Below are positions 42,093-53,400 of a DNA stretch of 60,280 bases, piece after piece; positions within the stretch are counted from its first letter, which is position 1, and every line of letters begins with the position of its first letter. The translations under genes were made by a program, and so were the position numbers. Source of the stretch: Clostridia bacterium. Its GTDB lineage: Bacteria; Bacillota; Clostridia; Oscillospirales; CAG-272. The notes under the pieces are model-generated. The model searched no databases and had not been told where the DNA came from. It saw only the letters and a list, made by a program, of their open reading frames with translations. Where the stretch lies: assembly GCA_017623975.1 (NCBI GenBank), contig JAGANX010000047.1, forward strand, positions 1 through 60,280, in the 5' to 3' direction.

Positions 42093-43091
42093 ATGAAACA
42101 AGTAAATTTGGAAAACATAGAAAAAGTAAAAAAGTTCAGTGAAACTGTTAAGCTGATTAAGGACGAGCTTCGTAAGGACGTTGTAGGTCAAAATGAAATT
42201 GTAGATAACATAATTATTGCAATCATAGGTGGAGGTAACGTACTGCTCGAAGGTATTCCCGGAGTTGGTAAAACACGTTTGGTTCGTTCCCTTGGAAGAA
42301 CGCTTAGTTTGCCCTTTTCAAGAATTCAGTTCACACCTGACCTAATGCCATCTGACGTTACTGGTACAAACGTTATTGAAAAGGATGAAAATGGGAAGAT
42401 GGTTAGCTCCTTCCGCAAAGGTCCAATTTTTGCTAACCTTGTTTTGGCAGACGAAATTAACCGTGCAACTCCAAAAACACAATCTGCTATGCTTGAAGTA
42501 ATGCAGGAGCATAAAATCACAGTTGGTAATACTACATACAAGCTTGACGAGCCGTTTTTTGTGCTTGCGACAGAAAACCCTGTTGAGCAAGACGGTACAT
42601 ATCCTTTGCCTGAGGCGCAAATGGACCGTTTTGTGTTCAAGCTCGTTATGAAATTTCCAAGTGATGATGAGCTTGTTGATATCGTAAATATGACACAAAT
42701 CACACTTGATGAAACTGCAAACGCGGTTGTAAACGGCCCAACAATACTTGAAATGAGAAGCCTTGCTTCACAGGTTCCTGTAATTGACGAGGTTACAAGA
42801 TACGCAGTAAGGCTTGTGTCAGGTACACATGCGGAGCTTGCTTCTTCTCCTGCAAGCGCAAAGAAATATATTAAGTACGGCGCGTCTCCGCGTGCTGCAC
42901 AGGCACTTATTACTTGTGCTAAGGTAAGGGCTCTTATTAACGGCAACTATAATGTGTCCTACGAGGATATTGATGCTCTTGCGCGCCCCGTACTCAGACA
43001 TAGAATAAAAATCAATTATACCGCTGTAAATGAGAAGTTGACTACTGATGACGTAATTGATTTACTTGTAAAAGAAACAAAGAGGAAATAA
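42093..43091 (+). CDS. MoxR-family AAA+ ATPase
   Basis: This 332-residue ATPase has the Walker A motif GIPGVGKT at 54-61, Walker B LADEINRATPKTQSAMLEVMQE near 111, and sensor motif FVLATENPVEQDGTYPLPEAQMDRF. The AAA lid follows. MoxR proteins act as chaperones that remodel partners carrying vWA domains. It stands directly before a DUF58 gene and two vWA membrane proteins, the usual functional set. Gene spacing of 21 and 14 nt supports one transcript. Confidence 0.95.
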   Translation: MKQVNLENIEKVKKFSETVKLIKDELRKDVVGQNEIVDNIIIAIIGGGNVLLEGIPGVGKTRLVRSLGRTLSLPFSRIQFTPDLMPSDVTGTNVIEKDENGKMVSSFRKGPIFANLVLADEINRATPKTQSAMLEVMQEHKITVGNTTYKLDEPFFVLATENPVEQDGTYPLPEAQMDRFVFKLVMKFPSDDELVDIVNMTQITLDETANAVVNGPTILEMRSLASQVPVIDEVTRYAVRLVSGTHAELASSPASAKKYIKYGASPRAAQALITCAKVRALINGNYNVSYEDIDALARPVLRHRIKINYTAVNEKLTTDDVIDLLVKETKRK

Positions 43092-43105
43092 AGGTCAACT
43101 AAAAC

Positions 43106-43990
43106 ATGAAAAGAACAATAATCAACGAGGAATTTTTGCAACAGGTTGAGTCGTTGCAAACGTTAATTCGTAATAATGTTGCAGGCATGTTTGGCGGAAC
43201 CCACCAAAGTAAAAGCTATGGCTCCTCTTGCGAGTTTGCAGATTATCGCGACTACGTTCCCGGTGATGATATAACCAAAATTGATTGGAATGCATATGCA
43301 CGCTTCGATAAGCTGTATCAAAAGCTGTATTTGGACGAGCGTCAAATGCACACCAAGATATACATTGATACAAGCCGTTCTATGGAATATGGCAGAGCAG
43401 ATAAGGCGGAGCAGGCATTAAGGCTTGCCGCTACAATAGCATACCTTTCTTTAAGTGAAATGGATAAGGTTTCCATATATGCTATCAAGGGCGCTACTAT
43501 TGAGTGTGTTGTTGAGGGCATGGTTGGAAAAGACTCGTTCGTTAACGAAATCGGCAAGCTCAACGAGGTTGAGTTTAGCGGTGACATATGTTTGAGTGAT
43601 GCTATTGTGCCGTCAAATGTTGGATACGGTGACGGTATGTCCGTTATAATTTCTGACTTTTTAACCGACAATGATTATGAAAGTGCCATTAATCATTTAG
43701 CGGACAAGCGCCGTGATGTATTTTGTATTCAGGTTTTATCACCGGATGAGCTTAACCCTAAATTAAGGGGTAAGGTTCATTTGTTTGACTCAGAGGATGC
43801 AACAAGAATATATAGAAAAAATATTAAAAAAGACATCATGAAGGCATATAGAAAGGCTCTTGAATTTGCCACAAACAGGATAAATGACCTTTGTGCATCA
43901 AGAGGGGCTAACTATTTGCTTGTGTCGTCCGAAGATAAAATGGGTGACGTTTTCTTTGGAAAAATGGTGGAGAAGGAGGTATTGAAATGA
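43106..43990 (+). CDS. DUF58 family protein
   Basis: This 294-residue protein has the DUF58 hallmark FADYRDYVPGDDITKIDWNAYAR at 44-66 (shown here only in part: YVPGDD, IDWNAYAR). A vWA-type metal site lies at D88-T-S-R-S92. DUF58 proteins are regular partners of MoxR ATPases; their biochemical role is not settled. No membrane helix. Its stop overlaps the next start by 4 nt. Confidence 0.92.
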   Translation: MKRTIINEEFLQQVESLQTLIRNNVAGMFGGTHQSKSYGSSCEFADYRDYVPGDDITKIDWNAYARFDKLYQKLYLDERQMHTKIYIDTSRSMEYGRADKAEQALRLAATIAYLSLSEMDKVSIYAIKGATIECVVEGMVGKDSFVNEIGKLNEVEFSGDICLSDAIVPSNVGYGDGMSVIISDFLTDNDYESAINHLADKRRDVFCIQVLSPDELNPKLRGKVHLFDSEDATRIYRKNIKKDIMKAYRKALEFATNRINDLCASRGANYLLVSSEDKMGDVFFGKMVEKEVLK

Positions 43991-45870
43991 GCTTTCAGTA
44001 TCCGTTAGGCTTGCTTGGTTTAATAGGCGTGCCTATCCTTATCCTAATTTATATAATTAAAAGCAAGTTTACAGAGCAAACGGTTTCCGCAACGTATTTG
44101 TGGACTTTAAGTGAGAGATTTTTAAAGAAAAAGCGCAGGGACAGTAAAATAGCGGGACTTCTTAGCCTTATTCTTCAAATTTTGGCAGTAGTTTTGATTT
44201 CCATTACCATTGCTCATCCTGTGTTTACCTTAAAGGGTGCGGCAAACGATTATTATTTCATTTTGGATTCCACAGGAAGCATGCAAATGGTATCGGAAAA
44301 TGGAAAAACACGATTTGAAAACGGAAAAGACAAGATAAGAGAGGTTATAGAAGGCTCTGTTGACGGAAGCTTCTATACCTTAGTTTCCGTTAGCAATACC
44401 ACTGACGTGCTTTTTGAAAAAGAGGATAACCGTGAGGTAGCCCTTGAACTTCTAAATAAAGCAGAGGTAGGATATGGGTCTGCAAATTTAGAGGAAGCGA
44501 GAACAAAGGCACAAGCATATTATCAACAAAACAAAGGTGTGCGCACCTTCCTTGTTAGTGATAAGGGGTTTGAAAAGGGCGACAATATTGAGCTTTTGAA
44601 CGTATCGGACGGTGCTAACAATTACGCACTGCTTGATATTGAATATGAACATTCACTTCTTGGCGTGTTAACGGTAAGCGGTAAGGCTGTATCTTATGAA
44701 AGTGATGATACTGTTGAGGTAAGACTTTTTATTGACGGAGAAACAAAGGATGAATATAAGACAGTGCTTAATGTGAAAAAAGCAGAGCCTGTCAGCTTTA
44801 CCTTTGAGGTTAACGTTGAATGGTATGATGTGGCAAGCGTTAAGGTAATGAATCAAGATAATTTAATGCTTGACAATGAAATTATAATGTACAATGTTAA
44901 GAGTGAAAACTCATATAAAACTCTGTTAGTCAGCAAGACTCCTGTATTTATGGAAACCGTTGTTTCAATTGTAAGCCATGCGGAAATAACGGTTATCTCA
45001 CCTGATGATTACCTTGAATTAGAAAAGAATAATGACAGCGTAATTGAAGGGTATGATTTGTATATTTTCCATTCCTGCAATCCAAAAGCGGTGCCAAGGA
45101 GTGGCAGTGTTTGGTTTATCAATGCAACGTCCAGTGTTGAAAATTCCGGCTTTGGCTTCCAAGGTGAGGTGGTGCTGAAAACCGCCGAGACAATTGATAA
45201 AACCAAGAATTCATCAACAGTTATAAGAGATGAGCTTTTAAAGGATGTTCTTGGTGAGGATATTTATATTTCCAAGTATGCAAGATACGATACATCAAAC
45301 AGGAAGTTTTATACTCTCTTTACATATGACGGTGACCCTGTAATCTTTTCAGGAACGAATATGCACGGCAACCGTCAGGTAGTGTTTGCCTTTGACTTAC
45401 ACAACTCTGATTTTCCACTGTCTGCGGACTTTGTAACTCTTACAAAAAATCTTTTGGATTTCTCATTTCCCGCAGTGCTTGATGAAACTAATTATGTTTG
45501 CGGAGAAGCGGCAAAGGTTAATGTTGTTTCGGGCAGTGAAAACATTCGTGTTGAAAGCCCAAGCGAAAGGTCCTCGTATTTAAGTATGAATGAGGCAGTT
45601 GGTGAGTTTTTACTAAATGAGGTTGGAACTTACGAAATTAAAGTAACTACGAAGGATGGACTTAAAACATATCGCATTTACTCCTCGCTTCCTGTAAGCG
45701 AGCAGGATCCAAATGCGGAAATTGAAAAAGAATTTAGCCTACTCGGCGAAAATGAGGGAAAGGGCATAGATGGCTTTTATGATAAGCTTATAGTGTTCTT
45801 TATCTGCTTAGCCGTAATATTCGTGGCGGATTGGATGGTGTATTGCTATGACAAGTATCAGCTTCGATAA
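43987..45870 (+). CDS. BatA-like membrane protein with vWA domain
   Basis: This 627-residue protein has an N-terminal BatA-type pair of helices (about 7-24 and 55-77). The vWA domain has MIDAS D94-S-T-G-S98 (FILDSTGSM), placed outside the cell. A long beta-rich region follows, and a final helix at about 600-620 (LIVFFICLAVIFVADWMVY). In aerotolerance-type operons, BatA-like proteins work with MoxR. It overlaps the DUF58 gene by 4 nt and the next gene by 23 nt, so translation is coupled. Confidence 0.9.
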   Translation: MSFQYPLGLLGLIGVPILILIYIIKSKFTEQTVSATYLWTLSERFLKKKRRDSKIAGLLSLILQILAVVLISITIAHPVFTLKGAANDYYFILDSTGSMQMVSENGKTRFENGKDKIREVIEGSVDGSFYTLVSVSNTTDVLFEKEDNREVALELLNKAEVGYGSANLEEARTKAQAYYQQNKGVRTFLVSDKGFEKGDNIELLNVSDGANNYALLDIEYEHSLLGVLTVSGKAVSYESDDTVEVRLFIDGETKDEYKTVLNVKKAEPVSFTFEVNVEWYDVASVKVMNQDNLMLDNEIIMYNVKSENSYKTLLVSKTPVFMETVVSIVSHAEITVISPDDYLELEKNNDSVIEGYDLYIFHSCNPKAVPRSGSVWFINATSSVENSGFGFQGEVVLKTAETIDKTKNSSTVIRDELLKDVLGEDIYISKYARYDTSNRKFYTLFTYDGDPVIFSGTNMHGNRQVVFAFDLHNSDFPLSADFVTLTKNLLDFSFPAVLDETNYVCGEAAKVNVVSGSENIRVESPSERSSYLSMNEAVGEFLLNEVGTYEIKVTTKDGLKTYRIYSSLPVSEQDPNAEIEKEFSLLGENEGKGIDGFYDKLIVFFICLAVIFVADWMVYCYDKYQLR

Positions 45871-48592
45871 TCCGTTTTTACTAATATTAAGTGTGCCTGC
45901 GTTACTCCTGCTTTTAATTCCTTATTTTATCGCAATGAGGAAGGAGAATAAGAGTAAGTCAACAAGAATTTCCCTATGCATACACGTTGTAATAGTGGTG
46001 CTTGTATCACTTGTAATTGCAGGCCTGCACGTGACTACTGTAATGACAAAAACAGAGGTTATTTTCGTAGCAGATTTGTCCTATTCAACAGACGGTGATA
46101 TTGAAAAGATAGACGGTTACATAAAGGATGCGATTAAAGAGGAAAATATCCCGGTTAATACTAAGGTCGGGGTAGTTTGCTTCGGTAAAAACAGCGTGTT
46201 AAATACAGAGCTTGGAGGCAAGTTTGAGTCTGTTACAAAAACTATGCCTGACGTTAGCGCTACTGACGTTTCAAGTGCCCTTGAATATGCATCGAATTTG
46301 TTCTCATCGGATGCAATCAAAAAGATTATTTTAATTACCGATGGAAACCAAAATACCTCGGGTGGCTCCACAGGTATGATTAATTCTGTGAAAAATATGG
46401 CTGCAAAGGACATTTACATTGATGCGGTCTATATTGACAGTAATTTAAAGGATGGGGAAAAGGAAGTTCAAATTACGGAAATTGACTATGTTAAATCCGT
46501 TTTTAAGGATACAGAAGCAAGGCTTGAAGTTTTAATTCGTTCAAATACAGAATACATACCTGACACTAATAATCAAAAGGATAAAAACGACAGCTTTGTG
46601 TGTCTGTACGACAGTGAGGGCAATCTTGTAAAGAAGCTTTCAGCCCCTCTTAAAAAGGGTATGAATATTGTAACGTTTAATCTTGATACCAAGCTTGAAA
46701 ACGGAGAAAAGCGCAAGACAACAGATTATCGTGTTACGGTAGAAGCTAATCACGATACATCTCCTAATAACAACGAGTTTATATTCACCCAAGAGGTTAT
46801 AGGCGAGTACAGGGTTCTTCTTGTGTCAAAGCGTAAGGGGGATTACGAAAAGGCAAAGGAGATATACGGTGAAAATGCGGTGATTGATAAGCCGCTGATT
46901 GATAACAAGGATTTACCGTATATGCTTGAAGAGCTTTGCCAATACGATGTATTTATTATGTCGAATATTGACATTAACGGCGAAAACAACGGAAGTGCCT
47001 TTGTAACGAATATGAACACTGCCGTTTCCAGCTTTGGTAAAACTCTTATAATGGCGGGCAATATGTATGTCCAAAACAAAACAGAGTCCATTTACAAAAC
47101 CTTAGGCGGCATGGCAGCAATGAGCTACGGTAATTCAAGTCTTGACCCTAACCTGTATGCTATTGTAATCGACTCGTCAAGAAGTATGCAGGACGCTTCA
47201 CAGCTAATTATGGCAAAGAAAGCCGCAATACAATTGCTTGAACTTATGAAGCCGGGGGACGAGGTAATGGTTTTATCGGTTTCAGGTAACGTTTCGTTTG
47301 TTCACGAGGCAACAGATGCAGTAAAGAATAAAGAAGCTGTAATAGAAGCAATAAACAATATTAAGCCTACACAGGGTACTGTGCTTGGTGCAGGCTTGCG
47401 CTTAGCGTATGAACAAATTGCTTTCCGTGAAGGCTTTTCTAAAAAGCAGGTTTTGCTTATCAGTGACGGACGCTCATATATGAGTGCCGGTGAAAAGGAA
47501 GACCCATTGAATGATCCTTTAAAGAATGCTAAGGCACTTTTTGATAAGGGAGTTTTTATCTCCACAATAAATACCAATAGTCAACAAGGCGTTGATCTGT
47601 TAAAGCAGATTGCAAGAATAGGTCAAGGTGGAGAGGAGAATACCGGTTATTTCTTTATTGAAACACCTGAGCATGTTGTAAGCACTGTTACTACTGATGT
47701 AGCGGATATTCTTTTTGAGTCGGTAATTATGAAGGATACACCCGTAAAAATCAAGGATTACAGCGACCCGCTTGTGAGAGGGCTTTCCTCTGTACCGAAT
47801 ATCGGCGGATATTATTTCGGTAAGGAGCGTGCGGATGCAACAGTAGTTTTAGAGGCATATTATGAGGTTAAAAAGGGCGTAGAAATTCCTGTGCCTATTT
47901 ACTCATATAAGAGATACAAGGAGGGACTTGTAATAACCTTAGCCACTGATTTTTCAGGCGATTGGGTTTCCAATTGGTCATCAGATCCAAACGGAATAGC
48001 GGTGTTTACCCGTATGTTGACTGAAAATATTCCGCAAGAGCGAAAGAGCTATCCCTTCGATTTTGAAATAGAATATGATGGCTCAAATGCCAAAATAGAG
48101 ATAATTCCGGGTGAGCCTAACCCTGATATAACAGTGGATATGGAAATTTTATCTCCAAGCGGAATTCCTACAAGCTACACAATTTCCTATAATGACGGCT
48201 CCTATGCTGTTAATTATGAAATTAATGAGGCGGGAAAATATTATGCCAATATCGCATACACCTATGGCGAAAAGATATTCCCTGCAAGTATAGGCTTTGA
48301 TGTTTCGTACTTGCCTGAATATAACAGCTTTGAGTTTTTTGATCCCGGTGATTTAAGAAATGCTGTGGGAGATAGCGGCACCGTAATTGAAGACGGAGCA
48401 AGCGTTGAAGGCGAAAAGATAAAATTAAGCGTTGACCAAGAGGATATGAAGGAAAAAACCGTTTATTTCATTATACCTTTAATGGCATCAGCGGTTATCC
48501 TATTCGTTATTGACATTATTATAAGAAAATTGAAATGGAGTGACATTAAGAGCTTCTTTGGAAAAAAACAAGCAGGAGGAGAGGCAAAATGA
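45848..48592 (+). CDS. Large membrane protein with two vWA domains
   Basis: This 914-residue protein has N-terminal helices at about 10-29 and 43-62. The first vWA domain has MIDAS D76-L-S-Y-S80 (FVADLSYS). A beta domain follows, then a glutamine-amidotransferase-like region (about 320-420). The second vWA domain has D442-S-S-R-S446 (IVIDSSRSM) and LLISDGRSY. A C-terminal helix lies at about 880-900 (VYFIIPLMASAVILFVIDII). Two intact metal sites in one chain suggest two adhesion or assembly surfaces outside the membrane. It ends 4 nt inside the next gene. Function within the MoxR set is unknown. Confidence 0.9.
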   Translation: MTSISFDNPFLLILSVPALLLLLIPYFIAMRKENKSKSTRISLCIHVVIVVLVSLVIAGLHVTTVMTKTEVIFVADLSYSTDGDIEKIDGYIKDAIKEENIPVNTKVGVVCFGKNSVLNTELGGKFESVTKTMPDVSATDVSSALEYASNLFSSDAIKKIILITDGNQNTSGGSTGMINSVKNMAAKDIYIDAVYIDSNLKDGEKEVQITEIDYVKSVFKDTEARLEVLIRSNTEYIPDTNNQKDKNDSFVCLYDSEGNLVKKLSAPLKKGMNIVTFNLDTKLENGEKRKTTDYRVTVEANHDTSPNNNEFIFTQEVIGEYRVLLVSKRKGDYEKAKEIYGENAVIDKPLIDNKDLPYMLEELCQYDVFIMSNIDINGENNGSAFVTNMNTAVSSFGKTLIMAGNMYVQNKTESIYKTLGGMAAMSYGNSSLDPNLYAIVIDSSRSMQDASQLIMAKKAAIQLLELMKPGDEVMVLSVSGNVSFVHEATDAVKNKEAVIEAINNIKPTQGTVLGAGLRLAYEQIAFREGFSKKQVLLISDGRSYMSAGEKEDPLNDPLKNAKALFDKGVFISTINTNSQQGVDLLKQIARIGQGGEENTGYFFIETPEHVVSTVTTDVADILFESVIMKDTPVKIKDYSDPLVRGLSSVPNIGGYYFGKERADATVVLEAYYEVKKGVEIPVPIYSYKRYKEGLVITLATDFSGDWVSNWSSDPNGIAVFTRMLTENIPQERKSYPFDFEIEYDGSNAKIEIIPGEPNPDITVDMEILSPSGIPTSYTISYNDGSYAVNYEINEAGKYYANIAYTYGEKIFPASIGFDVSYLPEYNSFEFFDPGDLRNAVGDSGTVIEDGASVEGEKIKLSVDQEDMKEKTVYFIIPLMASAVILFVIDIIIRKLKWSDIKSFFGKKQAGGEAK

Positions 48593-50406
48593 AAAAGATA
48601 GTTTTATGTTTATTAGCAGTTATTATGCTTTGCGTTCTTCTTGGTTGTGATTCTAATGATGTTAATGGCGGTACAAGCAGTGCAGGTTCAACTGTGACCG
48701 ATAATTCCCAAGGCGCAGATATATTAGGTGGCACTGATTCAAGCGGATCTGTAAGCAGCTCGGGAAAGGATGAAATCGGCGCAGATAGTACAGGCACAAG
48801 TAGCTCTAATACAGATGCTCCCGGTACCGATATCGGAAACGGAGACAATACCGAAAAGGACAATAAATTCAAGGTTTATTTAGAGTACAACGGCGCACCG
48901 TTCAAAACGGAGGAGGCTGCACCCATTGTTGTATGGAGTGACGGATTTTCGTATTACGAGGCTCCTGTTGACGAGAACGGAATTGCGTATGCGCAGGGCT
49001 TAAACGGTGACTATGTTGTTTCCTTGAAAAATGTGCCTGCTGGCTACGCATACAATCCTAATCCATACGATGAGGAAAACAAGACGTATGGTTATATTGT
49101 GACAAACGATACTCCCGAAACTACAATTGAGCTGTTTAAGGTGGGTGAAACAAGCGGCGCCGGTTCTACCGTATATAACAGAGTAGTTATAACGAGAACA
49201 GGCGTGTACAACGCAACCTTAAATAACAGTGACCATATGATATATTTTGAATTTGCCCCAAAATCAAGCGGTACTTATACAATTGAGTCATGGGTACCTG
49301 TAACTGACGATAAGGTAAATCCAAAGGTAGATGTATATACAAGTAGCTTTGCTGCACCGATTTATTTATATACTCTTGATACAGGCGGAGCAGAGGGAAA
49401 GTATTATACTAAAAATTTCAAGTATGAGGTTGAGATTTCTAAGGAAATGATTTCTTCAAGCGGAGGTCAGGTTGTTTTCGTCTTTGCAATATATGCAAAC
49501 GCGAGAAACGATAGATATTATCCTGCAAGCATAAATTTTGCAGTTAAATATCAAGGTGGCTTTGAGCTTGAACACACAGAGTCAAAGTTTATGGTACCCA
49601 ATGAGCTTTATGGCATTATGGCAAAAAAGATTTCACAAATAAAGGAAATGAGCTATCAAGAATTTATAAATGATTACGGCTCATACGGAGTTAGCGAAAT
49701 TGACTATGAAGCAATTCAAAATTTGTCAACCGCAAAGCTTAATGACGGTACTATGCTTAACCACTTTCTCAACTCATATCCGGTAATAAGAGAAATAGCT
49801 ATATCGTATTTGCACGAGCATTTTGGCAATTATTATAAGGATACAGTGGGAAAAATATGGAAAAACCCTGCTACTGAGATAGGTGGCAGCAAGGTACTTA
49901 TTGGTAAGAATTACAAATATAATGAAAAAACAGGATTTTACCATAAGTATGATGAAATACTTTATGCAAGCGACCCATACGGCTACGGAAAAGGCTTTGG
50001 TCCTATTTTGTATGCGGATATTACAGTCCCTACAAGGACAGCTATTCTTGGCGAGTCATTTGCTACCGTAGAATATGTCGGAAATAAGGTTTTGACAGTT
50101 TCAAGCGGCACAGAAAACTATAAATTGTTTATAGAGAGCTTTGACAAGGCAGATGCTATGACCCAACAGGTTCTTGGGGGCGGAATAGAATGTGATGAGG
50201 AGCTAAAACATTTAATAGGCTATGCCACGATAGTAAATAGTGATGGCGCCACCCCTGTAACACAGGAACTAATGGAGTTTTTCCAAAAATACGCTATAAA
50301 CCAAGCCATGTTTATGGATGGTGACGGTTGGGCGGAAAGAGCAGATAACCCATATCAATCAACGGAAGATGACCAATGGCTGTTTGCCTGCGGTTATTAC
50401 GAATAA
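48589..50406 (+). CDS. Lipoprotein of the MoxR operon, 605 residues
   Basis: A lipoprotein signal ends VLLGC (C20). Residues 21-95 are a Ser/Gly/Asp-rich low-complexity linker. A beta domain near 95-170 (LEYNGAPFKTEE, VSLKNVPAGYAYNP) resembles a Cna-B/transthyretin-type fold. A second beta domain at about 180-330 reads like a jelly roll. From about 340 to the end is a mixed domain (YQEFINDYGSYGVS, YLHEHFGNYYKD) that was not recognised. Its ATG overlaps the preceding stop by 4 nt, so it is a coupled member of the MoxR operon. It may be the substrate or surface partner of the vWA proteins. Confidence 0.8.
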   Translation: MKKIVLCLLAVIMLCVLLGCDSNDVNGGTSSAGSTVTDNSQGADILGGTDSSGSVSSSGKDEIGADSTGTSSSNTDAPGTDIGNGDNTEKDNKFKVYLEYNGAPFKTEEAAPIVVWSDGFSYYEAPVDENGIAYAQGLNGDYVVSLKNVPAGYAYNPNPYDEENKTYGYIVTNDTPETTIELFKVGETSGAGSTVYNRVVITRTGVYNATLNNSDHMIYFEFAPKSSGTYTIESWVPVTDDKVNPKVDVYTSSFAAPIYLYTLDTGGAEGKYYTKNFKYEVEISKEMISSSGGQVVFVFAIYANARNDRYYPASINFAVKYQGGFELEHTESKFMVPNELYGIMAKKISQIKEMSYQEFINDYGSYGVSEIDYEAIQNLSTAKLNDGTMLNHFLNSYPVIREIAISYLHEHFGNYYKDTVGKIWKNPATEIGGSKVLIGKNYKYNEKTGFYHKYDEILYASDPYGYGKGFGPILYADITVPTRTAILGESFATVEYVGNKVLTVSSGTENYKLFIESFDKADAMTQQVLGGGIECDEELKHLIGYATIVNSDGATPVTQELMEFFQKYAINQAMFMDGDGWAERADNPYQSTEDDQWLFACGYYE

Positions 50407-50428
50407 AAATTATGAAGGAGGCTAAAAT

Positions 50429-53400
50429 ATGAAGAAAGCTTTGTATTTAGCATTGTGTCTTCTCTTGACAGCAAGCATATGTTTATGCTTTGTTGCCTGT
50501 GGAGGAGAGGGAGATACCACCGGCTCATCAAGTCAAAACGGTGATACCTCCAATTCAACAGCGGATTCCGGTACAGGAAATTCTACACCGTCAGGCTCAG
50601 TTCCATCAACGGATAACTCTAAGCCCGGAACTGACAACCCAGGTTCAACCGACAACCCGGGTTCAACAGACAACCCGGGTTCGACCGACAACCCAGGTTC
50701 AACAGACAACCCAGGTTCAACAGACTCATCGGTAACAAATCCACCTGATGATCAGGGTCACACTCATACATATTCTGACAAGTATTCGTTCGATGACGAA
50801 AACCACTACTTTGAGGCTACTTGTGAGCATAAGGGTGAAAAGACAGGTATCGCTCCACACGAAATAGACGCCACAACAGGTAATTGCGTGTGCGGGTATC
50901 ATGAGCATATCTATTCCACACAGTATTCATATGATGCAAATAATCACTATTATGAAGCCGTATGCGGATGTGAATATGTAGAGTATAAAGGTGTTGAAGC
51001 ACACAGCTATAACGAAGAAAACACTTGTAAGTGCGGACGAGTTAAGGATGTAGTTCAGGAAATAATCGCTGAAATAATTGCCAACAAGGGCGTAATTACA
51101 GGCGGTACATCAACTGAGGTTTCCAACAATAAGGATTATGCAGCTGTTTCACAGACAAAGATTACATATATTTTCTATGAAAGCTACGTATATGTTAAAG
51201 AGGAAGGCGACTATACAAATGAATATTATTATTCATATGACGGAGATAAATTAGTTGCCATAATGGTTCAAGACGGTAAAAATGTAACTGTTGACAGTGA
51301 GGCATCCGCAGATAACCTTGAAGGTGCTAAATACAACCTTGGTTGCATTGGAGATTATGAAACATATGCATGCGGTGCTGAAAGGCTTATTGAACAATTC
51401 TATAACTACGGTGGCGCTAATGCTCAAAATACCCTTGTTACATCCCAAAACGGTAGCGAGTATGCATTTTCATACGTATTCTGCGTAATTGATGATTGGA
51501 TGAACTATGCATATAAGGTAAATGTTAAATTTGCTGTTGACGAGACATCAAAAGCTCTCGTTTCAACAAGCATAACAGTAGATAGATACAGTGAGGACAG
51601 CTATACAGTAGTTGATGATGCATGCGTTCTTAATGAGGATGCTGTATCTAACAATGTAACAACATTTACAGTAACACAAAAAACTGACGCAAACGAAAAT
51701 GTGGAAAACCCATATGATTCCGGCAAAATTTTACTTGACAGTCTTGTAATCAGAGACAGAGAAGGCAACGACATTGAAGAGGTTGTGATTAAATTAAGGG
51801 GCGACAATGAAATTAAGATATTCTTGTCTGATATTACTCCAAGCACTGCACTTTTGCAGCTTTGCAATATAGAAATCATTGTTAAGGATGCTGTGGAAGG
51901 TACTCCTGTAACAATAACACCTTTCTATAATAGCTACGATAAGTCCTATACATTTAATGTAACAACTCCCGGTACCTATGATTTAGTAGTAAATGTAGAT
52001 GATATGGTTTTCAATTCCACATTGGAAATTGCTCCAATGGTTCCTACATCTATTGCAGCACAGGTTTACAATATAGACCTTGGCGAATTCAACAAGGTTA
52101 AGAAGGCAGAGGTTTTTGCAGGCGTTCCGCTTTACTTTATGTCTTATGTTGACTCCGGCTTTGATGGTGAATACACAGCCACAATAATCGGAACAAATGC
52201 AAGTGATGCAACACTAACAGCAGGTGAAATTGGCGGCAAGGTAGTTTCAGTATTTACATCAAGCGTTATTGGTGAATACACTGTTGAAATTAAATCGGTT
52301 GCAAATACTGCGATCACTTGTCAGTTTAAAATTAACGTGGTTGAAGCTCCAAGTGTAGAATCACTCTTGGTTGGCGAATACTTTAAAAATGACAGCTACG
52401 GTGAAAAGGTTGTAGGCGCGGTATTTAACGATGGAACCGTTGAGGTTACATTTGCTGGTACATACGGCGAAGAGGTAACAGAGCTTTCCTACACAGTTAC
52501 AAACGGTCAAATAGCATTTGAATGTGTAGATGGTGATGAATTTGTAGAAGAATTCTATGTAAATGACCAGTTCCAAGTAGTTATGGTAATTTACGAAGAA
52601 GAATATATTCTTGAACAAATTAAGGTTGAAGAAACTCTTGTTTCTTCCGGTACAATGTATGTTAAAGATATTGCAGAAAACGGCACAAAAATAAACGAAT
52701 ATGCGTTTGAGCTTTATTCAACAGGTAGATTTGCATTCTATAAAGACTACTCCTTGACAAAGGATGTTGTAATGACAGTTAAAAACGGTGTTTATAGCTT
52801 CAAGCTTGCAGGCGGAGCTGAAAAAGCTTTGGTTAAGACAAGCGGAGAAGCAGGCGTTTTGGCTGGTGAATATGAAATTACAGGAGAGGTTAAGCTTACT
52901 ATCGCTGTTGATGATGTAACTGCCCCTGTTAAAGAACCGACATACGGAACACTTCAAATCATTGACCGTTCAAGCTCAGACGGAAGATATAGCTTTGTTT
53001 ACGGTTATGAAATTGTTGACGGTAGCTTTGTATTTTACACATATGATACAGCAACAGATACGGTTGAGCTTATAGACCTTGGTGGTGAGTACAGCTTTAA
53101 ATATCCCGGTGTTGCTAACCCATGCATACTTGAAAAGGTTGAAGGCGGAGACGATGTTCTTGGCGGTAAATATGCAGTTGAAGTAAACGTAGGCATGATC
53201 ATTAAGTTAGCTGACGTAATAATCACTCCGGGTAATCCTGCACCACAGGACCCGGCGTTAAGTGAACAGCAGTACGGTTCATTTGTGCTTGAAGACTATA
53301 ACGGTGGAGAGCTTTCGGGAATATATACATATGAAATCATTGACGGTGCATTTGTAATTTATAAGGACGGTTCAGTTACAAATGATATCATAATTACAAA

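Noticed and set aside
50633-50722. Short direct repeats that could suggest a CRISPR array
   Set aside because: The 18-nt units are contiguous, in frame and lack spacers; they encode a DNPGST linker in a lipoprotein.
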